Source of the DNA: Teichococcus oryzae
GTDB taxonomy: Bacteria > Pseudomonadota > Alphaproteobacteria > Acetobacterales > Acetobacteraceae
Assembly: GCF_008386565.1 (NCBI RefSeq)
Contig: NZ_VUKA01000020.1
Coordinates: 1-32,240 of the forward strand
DNA length: 32,240 bases
Direction: 5' to 3'
Each line of letters begins with the position of its first letter. Position 1 is the stretch's first letter. The position numbers and the translations under genes were made by a program. Under the pieces are notes generated by a model that searched no databases, was not told where the DNA came from, and saw only the letters and a list, made by a program, of their open reading frames with translations. Below, one piece after another: positions 16,762 through 24,322 of this stretch.

Positions 16762-16970
16762 TCAACCGCGTTCGGAACAGCGGTCCCGTGCTGTGATCCG
16801 CCGCGTCGGCACATCCACTGGACGGCCATAGATCGCCTGCTGGAGGAAGCGCAACTCGGCGTCCCGCAGCGCCCCGTCACATCTGTGTACCAAGCGGGTA
16901 GGCTCTGTGCGGTCGCCTCGCCGCTCCAGCGGTAATCATGTGCCTTGAGCCGGTCCTTGAGGTTCCTTCA
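16762..16970 (-). pseudogene. Remnant of a second exonuclease C-terminal domain
   Basis: Read on the minus strand, this stretch gives KDRLKAHDYRWSGEAT and AWYTDV, then after a frameshift RFLQQAIYGRPVDVP and RITARDRCSERG before a TGA at 16762-16764. These match in order the C-terminal domain of the exonuclease at 12434-13351 (KDRLKARGYRWNGEAT, AWYRDV, AVYGRAVELP, RITARDRYSERA). The nuclease domain itself is missing and the frame is broken near 16875, so this is a relic. Its divergence shows it is not a recent duplicate but a leftover of a related gene, perhaps from another element of the same type. Confidence 0.75.
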
Positions 16971-17035
16971 GGATGAACTTCGCGGCAGTCACCGGCTGCG
17001 CCTTGGCTCCCATGCCAACTCCGAAAGGCGAGATC

Positions 17036-17299
17036 ATGTCGAAAAAGTTCCTGGCCGGCGCCATCATCGAGGCCATCAAGGCCGAGATCGTGCAGACCGG
17101 CCGCTTCACCATTCCCGAGTTCGGCGCCTTCTCGGTGCGGGAAACCCCGAGGCGCATGGCGATGAACCCGCGCACCGGCGAGAAGGTGGCGGTGAAGGCC
17201 GGCGCCACCGTACGCTTCAAGCCTTCTCCCGCGCTGCGCGAAGCCGCCCATGCCATGATGAAGCCGCTGAACCCGTCGACAAGACGGATATGCAATTGA
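17036..17299 (+). CDS. HU-like DNA-binding protein, shortened at both ends
   Basis: Residues about 10-70 carry the HU/IHF core: FTIPEFGAFSVRETPRRM, then the arm with NPRTGEKVAVKAGATVRFKPS. The usual first helix of about 20 residues is missing; the start MSKKFLAGAIIEAIKAE appears to join a short N-terminus directly to the second helix. The C-terminus runs into sequence antisense to the LysR gene (from about KPLNPSTRR), so the last residues are foreign and the stop at 17297-17299 belongs to the flanking DNA. The gene thus marks the right edge of the island. The DNA-binding arm is intact but dimerisation may be impaired. Confidence 0.7.
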   Translation: MSKKFLAGAIIEAIKAEIVQTGRFTIPEFGAFSVRETPRRMAMNPRTGEKVAVKAGATVRFKPSPALREAAHAMMKPLNPSTRRICN

Positions 17300-17646
17300 G
17301 GGTGACGCTGCCGGAACTCGCCAAAGATCGATTCCGCAATATGCACGGACATGAAGGTGGGCACGCCGAGCACCACCTCACCGCGCGGCACCGGGTCTTC
17401 CAGCACCGAGGCCAGATTCGCTAGCCCCGTGAGCAGCGGCCGCGCGGCATCGGCCAAGCGCTGCCCGTCCTCGGTCAGCCGGGCGCCGCGGCCATGGCGG
17501 TAGAGCAGCGGCCGGCCCACCTCCTGCTCCAGCAGCGCGATCTGCCGCGACAGGCTGGGCTGGGCGAGGCCAAGCGCCGCCGCCGCCCGGCCGAAGCCGC
17601 CATGCTCGGCGATGGCCAGCAGGGAACGAAGTCGGGTATGGTCCAT
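17263..17646 (-). pseudogene. LysR-family regulator, truncated at the island boundary
   Basis: The first 128 codons encode a normal winged helix-turn-helix (FGRAAAALGLAQPSLSRQI, about residues 18-36), the linker helix and the first strand of the effector domain, up to HIRLVDGFSG. After that the frame runs antisense through the HU gene to 16936 and no longer resembles a LysR protein. About two thirds of the effector domain is therefore gone. The gene lies head to head with the TPP enzyme gene (61 bases between starts) and was presumably its regulator. The remaining fragment could still bind DNA but could not sense its ligand. The start 'MDHTRLRSLLAIAE' fits the family well. Confidence 0.85.
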
Positions 17647-17655
17647 AGCCTGGAA

Positions 17656-17668
17656 CTATAGCTGCTAC
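17656..17668. promoter_or_regulatory. Candidate LysR-type binding site before the TPP enzyme
   Basis: CTATAGCTGCTAC lies between the divergent LysR remnant and the TPP enzyme gene. It shares TATAGCT and a downstream TA with the site at 24217-24231 and is the weakest of the three related motifs in the window. Confidence 0.4.
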
Positions 17669-17707
17669 TGCGAGCCGGCACAGACCCGGCCGCGCTATCC
17701 ATCCGGC

Positions 17708-19366
17708 ATGGGAAACGCCAAGACCGCCGCCGAAATCCTCCTCGACACCCTGGCCGCGCGTGGGGCCGACCGCGCCTTCTGCGTGCCAGGGGAATCCTAC
17801 ATCGCGCTGCTCGACGCGCTGCACGCGCATCCCTCCGTCGATCTCGTGACCTGCCGGCACGAGGGCGGGGCGGGCTTCATGGCGGTGGCCGATGCCAAGC
17901 TCACCGGCCGGCCCGGCATCGTGCTGGTTTCGCGCGGGCCCGGCGCGTGCAACGCCGCCATCGCGCTGCACACCGCCGAGCAGGACGCCGTGCCGCTGAT
18001 CCTGCTGATCGGGCAGGTGGAGAAGCGCGACCTGCGCCGCCGTGCCTTCCAGGAGATCGACTACGCCGCGATGTTCGGCGGCATCGCCAAATGGGTCGGC
18101 GAGGCCACGCATCCGGACGAGGTGCCCGAGCTGGCCGCCCGCGCCTGGAACATGGCGACCCAGGGCGTGCCGGGACCCGTGGTGCTGTCCCTGCCGGAGG
18201 ACGTGTTGGCCGCGCCCTGCGCCGTCCCCGCCTTGCCGCCCACCCGCCTCGCCCCCGCCGCGCCGCCGGCCGGAACCGCCGCCGAGCTGGCCGGCCTGCT
18301 GCGCCGGGCCGAGCGGCCGATCTTGCTGGCGGGGCACGGGCTGGACGTGCCGGGCGGGCGCGCGGCGCTGCTGGCCTTCGCCGAGGCCTGGCAGCTTCCC
18401 GTGGCGGTGTCCTTCCGCCGGCAGGACCTGTTCCCCAACGACCACCCGCTCTATGCGGGCGATCTCGGCCTGCGCAATCCGGACGCGCAGCGGGACGCCT
18501 TCGCGGAGGCCGACCTCGTGCTCGCCCTCGGCACGCGGCTGACCGACATCACCACCCAGGGCTATAGCTGGCCGGCGCCGGGGCAGCGCCTGGTGCATGT
18601 TTGCGCCGATCCGCGCTTCCTCGGCTGGCTGTTCCCGGCGGAGCTGGCCATCGCCGCCGATGCCCCCGCCGTGCTGGCGGCCCTGGCCTCCGGGCCCGCC
18701 GCCGCCCCGCCCGGCCGCGACGCCTGGAACCGTCGCCTGCGCCAGCTCCAGGAGGCAGACAGCCGCGCCACGGCCGAAACATTCCCCGATGGCCTGCCCT
18801 TCCTGCGCGTGGCCCGGCTCGTGGGCGCATGCGCGCCAGCGGATGCGATTGTCACCCTCGATGCCGGCACCTTTGCCGCGCCCTTCTACCGCAAGCTCCA
18901 GTGGCGCCCGCCGCAGCGCTTGCTGGCGCCGATCTCGGGCGCCATGGGCTTTGGCGTGCCGGCGGCGGTGGCCGCGGCGCTGCGCCACCCGGAGCGCGCG
19001 GTGATCTGCGTGGTCGGCGATGGCGGCGCGCTGATGACCGGCAACGAGCTGGCCGTCGGCATGGCGCGCCGCCTGCCGATCAAGCTGCTGCTCTCCGACA
19101 ATGGCAGCTACGCCTCCATCCGCATCCACCAGGAGCGGCAGCACCCGAACCGCGTTTCCGGCACCGATCTCGCCAACCCCGATCTCGGCACCTGGTGCTC
19201 CGCCTTCGGCGCACCGCTGCTGCGGGTGGACACCGAGGCAGACCTGCCGGCGCTGGAGACGGCCCTGCGCGCGCCGGGGCCGCTGGTCGCCGTCATCCGC
19301 ACCTCGCTGCGGGCGGTGCTGCCGAGCGGCGCGGCGCAGCCGTTGCTTGAAGCGGCGCCGGGCTGA
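17708..19366 (+). CDS. Thiamine-pyrophosphate enzyme, acetolactate synthase-like
   Basis: The 552-residue protein has the three domains of the acetolactate synthase/decarboxylase superfamily. The N-terminal PYR domain carries the catalytic Glu in CRHEGGAGFMA (E52). The middle domain spans about residues 190-330. The C-terminal PP domain has GDGGALMTGNE with LLLSDNGSY, the Mg-TPP motif (about 436-466). It probably cleaves or joins a 2-oxo acid; which one cannot be told. Substrate-defining residues of true IlvB are not evident, and no small regulatory subunit gene is nearby, so it is not a housekeeping valine enzyme. The start at 17708 begins at a typical N-terminus (AKTAAEILLDTLAARGADRAF); no good ribosome binding site is seen. 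Twelve bases separate it from the next gene. Confidence 0.88.
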   Translation: MGNAKTAAEILLDTLAARGADRAFCVPGESYIALLDALHAHPSVDLVTCRHEGGAGFMAVADAKLTGRPGIVLVSRGPGACNAAIALHTAEQDAVPLILLIGQVEKRDLRRRAFQEIDYAAMFGGIAKWVGEATHPDEVPELAARAWNMATQGVPGPVVLSLPEDVLAAPCAVPALPPTRLAPAAPPAGTAAELAGLLRRAERPILLAGHGLDVPGGRAALLAFAEAWQLPVAVSFRRQDLFPNDHPLYAGDLGLRNPDAQRDAFAEADLVLALGTRLTDITTQGYSWPAPGQRLVHVCADPRFLGWLFPAELAIAADAPAVLAALASGPAAAPPGRDAWNRRLRQLQEADSRATAETFPDGLPFLRVARLVGACAPADAIVTLDAGTFAAPFYRKLQWRPPQRLLAPISGAMGFGVPAAVAAALRHPERAVICVVGDGGALMTGNELAVGMARRLPIKLLLSDNGSYASIRIHQERQHPNRVSGTDLANPDLGTWCSAFGAPLLRVDTEADLPALETALRAPGPLVAVIRTSLRAVLPSGAAQPLLEAAPG

Positions 19367-19377
19367 GGGGCGCTTCC

Positions 19378-20343
19378 ATGCGCATCGCTATCCCCGACGA
19401 TTATCCACGCGCCTTCGCCGGGCTGCGCTGCGCCGCGAAGCTGCACGGCCACGCGCTGGACATCTTCCACGACGCGCCGCGCGCCGCAGAGGAACTGGTC
19501 GCGCGTCTTTCGGGCGCCGAGGCCGTGCTGCTCACCCAGCAGCGCACCGCCCTGCCGCGCGCCATCCTCGAACGCCTCCCGGCGCTGCGGCTGATCAGCC
19601 AGACGGGAAGGAACGTCGACCATATCGACGTCGCGGCCTGCCGGGCGCTCGGCATCACCGTCTGCGCCGGCGGCGGCGGCGGGGTGGAGGCAACGGCGGA
19701 GCTGACTTGGGCGCTGATCCTGGCGGCGCTGCGGCACATCCCGGAGGAGGTGCAGCGGCTGCGGAGTGGGCAGTGGCAGGGCAGCCTGGGCACCGGCCTT
19801 TCGGGCCGGGTGCTTGGCCTTTACGGACTGGGGCGGATCGGCGGCCGCGTGGCGCAGGTGGGCGAGGCCTTCGGCATGCGCATCCTGTGCTGGGGGCGCG
19901 AAGGCACGCGGGAGCGCGCCCGCGCCGCCGGCTATGCGGTGGCCGACAGCCGCGAGGCCTTCTTCGCGGACAGCGACGTGCTCTCGCTGCACATCCGCCT
20001 GACGCCGGAAACGCGGGGCGCGGTGACGGTCGCCGATCTGGCGCGGATGAAGCCCGGCGCGCTGCTGGTGAACACCAGCCGGGCGCAGATCATCGAGGCC
20101 GATGCGCTGGAGACGGCCCTGCGCCAGGGTCGGCCAGGCCGCGCCGCCGTCGATGTTTACGAGGAGGAGCCGGTGCTGGGCGGGCGGCACCCGCTGCTGG
20201 CCCTGCCCAACGCGCTCTGCACGCCGCATCTCGGCTATGTCGAGGAAGCCACCTACGAGACGCTCTACGACACGGCGGTGGAGCAGATCCTCGCCTTCGC
20301 CGCCGGCCGGCCGGTCAACCTGCTGGAGCCGGCGCCGGGCTGA
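19378..20343 (+). CDS. D-2-hydroxyacid dehydrogenase, NAD(P)-dependent
   Basis: The 321-residue protein shows the split substrate domain and the central Rossmann domain of the PGDH/formate dehydrogenase-like family. The nucleotide loop is LGLYGLGRIGGRVA (about residues 143-156). The catalytic set is Arg in NTSRAQIIE, Glu in VDVYEEEP and His in TPHLGYVE. It should interconvert a 2-oxo acid and a D-2-hydroxy acid. It follows the TPP enzyme by 11 bases and precedes a Bug receptor, so it probably acts on a product or substrate of that enzyme. The exact substrate is unknown. Confidence 0.9.
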   Translation: MRIAIPDDYPRAFAGLRCAAKLHGHALDIFHDAPRAAEELVARLSGAEAVLLTQQRTALPRAILERLPALRLISQTGRNVDHIDVAACRALGITVCAGGGGGVEATAELTWALILAALRHIPEEVQRLRSGQWQGSLGTGLSGRVLGLYGLGRIGGRVAQVGEAFGMRILCWGREGTRERARAAGYAVADSREAFFADSDVLSLHIRLTPETRGAVTVADLARMKPGALLVNTSRAQIIEADALETALRQGRPGRAAVDVYEEEPVLGGRHPLLALPNALCTPHLGYVEEATYETLYDTAVEQILAFAAGRPVNLLEPAPG

Positions 20344-20401
20344 GACGCGCCGCGCCGCCAGGATCACGACCAAAACAAAAGAAAAACGGGGGAGACGCAT
20401 C

Positions 20402-21379
20402 ATGAAGATCACACGCCGCCTGCTGCTGGCGACAACAGGCCTTGCCGTCGCGGGCCAGGCACATGCGCAGACCGAGACCGGATGGCCGAGCCGGCCCATC
20501 ACGCTCGTCGTGCCCAACCCGCCCGGTGGGGGAACGGATTTCGCCGCCCGCTTGTTCCAGGAGGCGCTCGGCCAGGCGCTCGGACAGCCGGTGGTGATCG
20601 AGAACCGCTCGGGTGGCAACGGCAATGTCGGCATCCTGGCCGCCGCCCGCGCCGCGCCGGACGGTTACACGCTGCTGCTGCAATATTCCGGCTATCACGG
20701 CGCCAACACGGCGCTGATGCCCGATATCGGCTGGGACCCGAACCGGGACCTCGCGGCCGTGGGCATGGCCACCATCGCGCCACATGTGATCTTCGCCGGG
20801 CCGGGCATCCCGGTGAGCAGCCTTGCCGAGCTGGTGGGGCACATCCGCGAAAATCCCGGCCGCGTCACCTATGCCTCGGCCGGCACGGGGTCGATCCAGA
20901 ACATCGCCGGGCTGCAGTTGGCGCAGCGGGTCGGCGTACCGATGCTGCACGTGCCCTACCGCGGCGCCGCGCCGGCCCTGCAGGACGTAGTGGGCGGACG
21001 CGTGGATATCTTCATCACCACCCCCTCCTCGGCCATGTCGCTGCTACAGGGCGGGCAGCTCAAGGCCCTGGCCGTGGCCAGCGAGGCCCGGCTGCCGGCT
21101 CTGCCCGATGTGCCGACAACCGCAGAGGCCGGGCTGCCGGGCTACACGGTGGATGCCTGGTTCGCAGTCTTCGCGCCCGCCGGCACGCCGCCTCCGGTGA
21201 TCGAGAAGGTCAATGCCGCGTTGCGCGCGGCGACGCGGAACCCGAAGGTGCAGGAGGTCGCCGCCGCCTCCGGCGTGGTGCTGCGCCCGCTGACGGCGGC
21301 CGAGATGGATGCCCTGGCGCGGCAGGACGTGGAAACCCTGACGCGCGTGGTGCGCGAGGCGGGGCTGCGGCTGGAATAA
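20402..21379 (+). CDS. Bug-family periplasmic solute receptor (TctC-like)
   Basis: The 325-residue protein starts with a signal peptide (MKITRRLLLATTGLAVAGQAHA). The receptor fold of tripartite tricarboxylate transporters follows: WPSRPITLVVPNPPGGGTD, VIENRSGGNGNVG, AAPDGYTLLL, HVPYRGAAPALQDVVGGRVD and PDVPTTAEAGLPGY. Such proteins bind small carboxylates. No membrane subunits (TctA, TctB) are in the window, as is usual for this expanded family. GGGGGAG precedes the start by about 9 bases. It is the third gene of the TPP-enzyme operon and likely serves the same substrate. Confidence 0.93.
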   Translation: MKITRRLLLATTGLAVAGQAHAQTETGWPSRPITLVVPNPPGGGTDFAARLFQEALGQALGQPVVIENRSGGNGNVGILAAARAAPDGYTLLLQYSGYHGANTALMPDIGWDPNRDLAAVGMATIAPHVIFAGPGIPVSSLAELVGHIRENPGRVTYASAGTGSIQNIAGLQLAQRVGVPMLHVPYRGAAPALQDVVGGRVDIFITTPSSAMSLLQGGQLKALAVASEARLPALPDVPTTAEAGLPGYTVDAWFAVFAPAGTPPPVIEKVNAALRAATRNPKVQEVAAASGVVLRPLTAAEMDALARQDVETLTRVVREAGLRLE

Positions 21380-21412
21380 AGCCGGCAGCGCCGGGAGCGC
21401 TTCAGCCGGCTT
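21379..21412. terminator. Bidirectional terminator between convergent genes
   Basis: AAGCCGGC (21379-21386) pairs with GCCGGCTT (21405-21412), and inside it AGCGC (21387-21391) pairs with GCGCT (21397-21401), leaving a five-base loop and a three-base bulge. The 13-bp hairpin spans the space between the receptor stop and the end of the FAD dehydrogenase gene, which runs the other way. Only short A and T runs flank it. Confidence 0.6.
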
Positions 21413-22907
21413 CCCGCAGCAGCTTACCCGGGTTCATCAGGTTCTGCGGATCGAAGCACTGCTTCAGCCGGCGCATCATCTCCATCTCCACCGCGCTCTT
21501 GTAGCGCGGCACCTCCTCGATCCGCAGCCGGCCGATGCCGTGCTCGGCGGTGATGGAGCCGCCAAGGCGCGCCACGATGTCGTGCACGATGCGGTTCACC
21601 TCCGGCAGGAAGGACTGCCAGAGGGCCTTGTCCCCGCCCTCGGCCTGGATCGGGTTGTAGTGGATGTTGCCGTCGCCCAGGTGGCCGAAGGCGAAGGAGC
21701 GGATGCCGGGGAAGCGCGCCGCCAGCGCCGTATTCGCCTCGGCGATGAAGCGCGGCACCTGCGAAACCGGCACCGAGACGTCGTGCTTGTAGGAGGCGCC
21801 CTCCAGCCGCTGCCCTTCCGGCGCGCCTTCGCGGATGCGGCGGATACCCAGCGCCTGCTCAGCCGAGGCGGCGATGGTGCCATCCACAAGCTCGCCATTC
21901 TCAAGCCCCGCCTCGACGGCGGCGAGCAGCCGCGCTTCCAGCGCCGCCTGCTCGCCCTGGTCGGCGATCTCCACCATCAGGTACCAGTCGTGGCGCTCCA
22001 CCAGCGGATCGCGGATAGCAGCGTTGTGGCGCATGGCAATGTCGACGCAGCGGCGCTCCATCAACTCCATGGTGGTGATGTTCTCGCCGAGCAGCGACTT
22101 GACACGGCGCAGCCAGGCCACCGCCGTGACGGGCGAGGGCGTGGCCAGGAAGGCGGTGGCAGACGCGGTGGGCAGCGGCAGCAGTTTCAGCGTGGCGGCG
22201 GTGATGATGCCGAGCGTGCCCTCGGCGCCGATGAAGAGCTGCTTGAGGTCGTAGCCGGCATTGTCCTTCCGCAGGCCGCGCAGCCCGTTCCACACCTGCC
22301 CGTCGGGCAGCACCACCTCCAGCCCCGCCACCAGGGCGCGCGCCGTGCCGTAGCGCAGCGCCTGCACGCCGCCCGCATTGGTGGAAAGGTTGCCGCCGAC
22401 CTGGCAGCTGCCCTCCGCCCCGAGGCTCAGCGGAAAAAGCCGGCCATGCTCCCGCGCCGTTTCCTGGATGGTCTGCAGCACCACGCCGGCATCGACGGTG
22501 ATGGTGTCGTTGTCGAGGTCAATCGCGCGGATGCGGTTCATCCGCCGGGTGGAGACCAGGATCTCCGTGTCGTCGCCATGCGGCTGGCTCGCGCCGGTCA
22601 GGCCGGTATTGCCGCCCTGCGGCACGACAGGCGTGCTGGTGCGGGCGCAAAGGGCCACCACCGCCGCCATCTCCTCCGTGCTGGCGGGCATCACGACCAG
22701 CGGAACTCGCCCTTCCCAATTGTCGCGCCAGGCCACCATCATGGGCTGCATCGCGTCGCGGTCGGTGATGAGGCCGCGCTCGCCGACAATGGCGCGCACC
22801 GGCTCCAGCACTTCCCGCGCGAAGCGCGCGGGATCGGCCAGCAAGTTGCGGCGCGGCCGAGTGCCGGACGCAGGGCTGCCGGAGGAAGGAGGGAAGGTAT
22901 CCGGCAT
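21402..22907 (-). CDS. FAD-linked D-2-hydroxyacid dehydrogenase (GlcD/D-2-HGDH-like)
   Basis: The 501-residue protein has the PCMH-type FAD domain in its first half: PVVPQGGNTGLTG, then GSCQVGGNLSTNAGGVQALRYG, and GLEVVLPDGQV. The second half is the FAD-linked oxidase C-terminal domain, with the HLGDGNIHYN active-site motif and the closing SITAEHGIGRLR. Enzymes of this type oxidise D-lactate, glycolate or D-2-hydroxyglutarate to the 2-oxo acid and pass electrons to quinone, cytochrome or ETF. The sequence pattern is closest to D-2-hydroxyglutarate dehydrogenases and D-lactate dehydrogenases; it cannot be split further by eye. Given the E1 enzyme encoded next door, a 2-hydroxydicarboxylate is a reasonable substrate. 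A candidate LysR-type site lies about 205 bases upstream. Confidence 0.9.
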   Translation of the reverse strand: MPDTFPPSSGSPASGTRPRRNLLADPARFAREVLEPVRAIVGERGLITDRDAMQPMMVAWRDNWEGRVPLVVMPASTEEMAAVVALCARTSTPVVPQGGNTGLTGASQPHGDDTEILVSTRRMNRIRAIDLDNDTITVDAGVVLQTIQETAREHGRLFPLSLGAEGSCQVGGNLSTNAGGVQALRYGTARALVAGLEVVLPDGQVWNGLRGLRKDNAGYDLKQLFIGAEGTLGIITAATLKLLPLPTASATAFLATPSPVTAVAWLRRVKSLLGENITTMELMERRCVDIAMRHNAAIRDPLVERHDWYLMVEIADQGEQAALEARLLAAVEAGLENGELVDGTIAASAEQALGIRRIREGAPEGQRLEGASYKHDVSVPVSQVPRFIAEANTALAARFPGIRSFAFGHLGDGNIHYNPIQAEGGDKALWQSFLPEVNRIVHDIVARLGGSITAEHGIGRLRIEEVPRYKSAVEMEMMRRLKQCFDPQNLMNPGKLLREAG

Positions 22908-23110
22908 GGCTTGTCAGTTCCTCTTCACGCCGCAGGCATAGCTGCCATGGCCGCGTCTTGTTCGCCGGAATAGCCCGCGACCCAGGCGATAGCCACCATG
23001 GGTGCGAGAGCAGTCCCTAGCATCCATGAGGCCGGCCCGGATGGCATCCAGCTTCCCCTTGCGCTCCGGCATCATCGTGAACGGGGGCACGGGCTCCCAC
23101 CCCGAGCAGC

Positions 23111-23128
23111 CTGATATCAGTTATAACC
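23111..23128 (-). promoter_or_regulatory. Candidate LysR-type site upstream of the FAD dehydrogenase
   Basis: Read on the minus strand this is GGTTATAACTGATATCAG. Its first 15 bases match the site before the E1 operon (24217-24231) at 12 of 15 positions. It lies between the LysR stop and the dehydrogenase start and includes the palindrome TGATATCA. Confidence 0.55.
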
Positions 23129-23157
23129 CAGGTGGCAGGTCGATCACCGGAACAGCC

Positions 23158-24162
23158 TCACATCTCATGAGCGGCGGCCAGTGCGGCGCCGGTGACGCTC
23201 TCCGCCGTCCCGCCCTGACGCGGGCGCAGCGGCGAACCGTCGGGATTGCGCGTAACGCCGCGCAGCACGTCGAGCGGCACCAGCCGCTCCACCTCTGCCT
23301 GGATGATCCGCACCGCCGCGCGAACCAGGGGCGTCACCGGCTTGTTGGAGGGCGTGGCGATGACCAGCAGTGCGCGCATGGCCGGCGAGGCGAAGGGGCG
23401 CACGCGCAGCCGCCGGTCCTTCACCTCGCGGTGCACGGCCCCGAAGGGCAGCACGGTGGTGCCGACGCCGCGTTCCACCAGTTGCTTCAGCGCGGCTACA
23501 CAATCGACCTCGGTCAGCACGCGCGGACGTACGCCCTCGGTGGCGCAGGCGGAATCCAGCACCCGCCGCAGCCCGTTCTCGGGACCGGGCAACACGCAGT
23601 CCCGCCCGGCCAGTTCGGCCAGCCGCACGGGGGCTCCGGCAGGGGCACCGGGCGGCTCGATCAGGAACAGGTCCTCCAGGAGCAGCGGTGTGGCGATCAG
23701 GCTCGGGCTGCTACGAGCATCGTAGAGTACGGCAAGGTCGATGCGCTGCGCCTCGGTCCATTCCAGCAACACGGCGCTGAAGGCTTCGCGGATGCGCAGC
23801 CGGGCGCGCGGGAACTCGGCGGCAAAACGCAGCGCCAAGTCGGCTCCCATGCTGGCCGAGAGCGAGGGTGGGATGCCGAGCGTCACTTGGCCTATCGCAT
23901 CCGGTGCGCCAGCGGCCAGTTCCTCCCGCACGTCGGAAAGCTGCTGCATGACGCCCTGGCCTACCTCCAGGAAGCGCTCTCCCGCCGCGGTGAGCGTGAC
24001 GCCGCGGCCATGCCGATAGAAGAGCGGCACGCGCAGCTCGGCCTCAAGCCGGCCGATCTGCCGGCTCAGAGCGGGCTGGCTCACCCCCAGGCGCACAGCC
24101 GCGCGCGACAGGCTTCCGGCGGAGGCGACCTCCAGGAAGTAGCGGATCTCCAGCAGATCCAT
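23158..24162 (-). CDS. LysR-family transcriptional regulator
   Basis: The 334-residue protein is complete. The winged helix-turn-helix occupies about residues 1-60 (LSRAAVRLGVSQPALSRQIGRLE), with FYRHGRGVTLT after it. The effector domain runs from about 90 to 300 (GQVTLGIPPSLSASMG to LLVIATPSNKPVTPLVRAAV). A C-terminal tail of about 35 residues is rich in Pro, Arg and Gly and is longer than usual. It lies head to head with the E1 operon (160 bases between starts) and upstream of the FAD dehydrogenase on the same strand. It is the obvious candidate to control both. Its N-terminal half resembles that of the truncated LysR at 17263-17646. Confidence 0.92.
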   Translation of the reverse strand: MDLLEIRYFLEVASAGSLSRAAVRLGVSQPALSRQIGRLEAELRVPLFYRHGRGVTLTAAGERFLEVGQGVMQQLSDVREELAAGAPDAIGQVTLGIPPSLSASMGADLALRFAAEFPRARLRIREAFSAVLLEWTEAQRIDLAVLYDARSSPSLIATPLLLEDLFLIEPPGAPAGAPVRLAELAGRDCVLPGPENGLRRVLDSACATEGVRPRVLTEVDCVAALKQLVERGVGTTVLPFGAVHREVKDRRLRVRPFASPAMRALLVIATPSNKPVTPLVRAAVRIIQAEVERLVPLDVLRGVTRNPDGSPLRPRQGGTAESVTGAALAAAHEM

Positions 24163-24216
24163 GCGTCCGGCCTCCTTACGCTCTCACCCGGCTACCGGCC
24201 CGGGCACCAACGTTTA

Positions 24217-24231
24217 GGTTATAGCTTTTAT
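24217..24231 (+). promoter_or_regulatory. Candidate LysR-type site before the E1-Mct-Mcd operon
   Basis: GGTTATAGCTTTTAT lies in the 160-base divergent region. Its core ATAGCTTTTAT is an imperfect dyad of the LysR type. It is repeated at 23114-23128 on the other strand, with 12 of 15 bases the same. Confidence 0.55.
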
Positions 24232-24322
24232 GTGGCGTTGCGCATGGGTCGCCGGGATGACGGTGCTATCGTGGCGGCAACGCTGGGCTTTTCGGCCCCA
24301 ACGAGGATTCCAGGAAACGTCC

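Noticed and set aside
16936-17262. C-terminal half of the LysR frame
   Set aside because: This open frame is antisense to the HU gene and contains no LysR effector-domain pattern.
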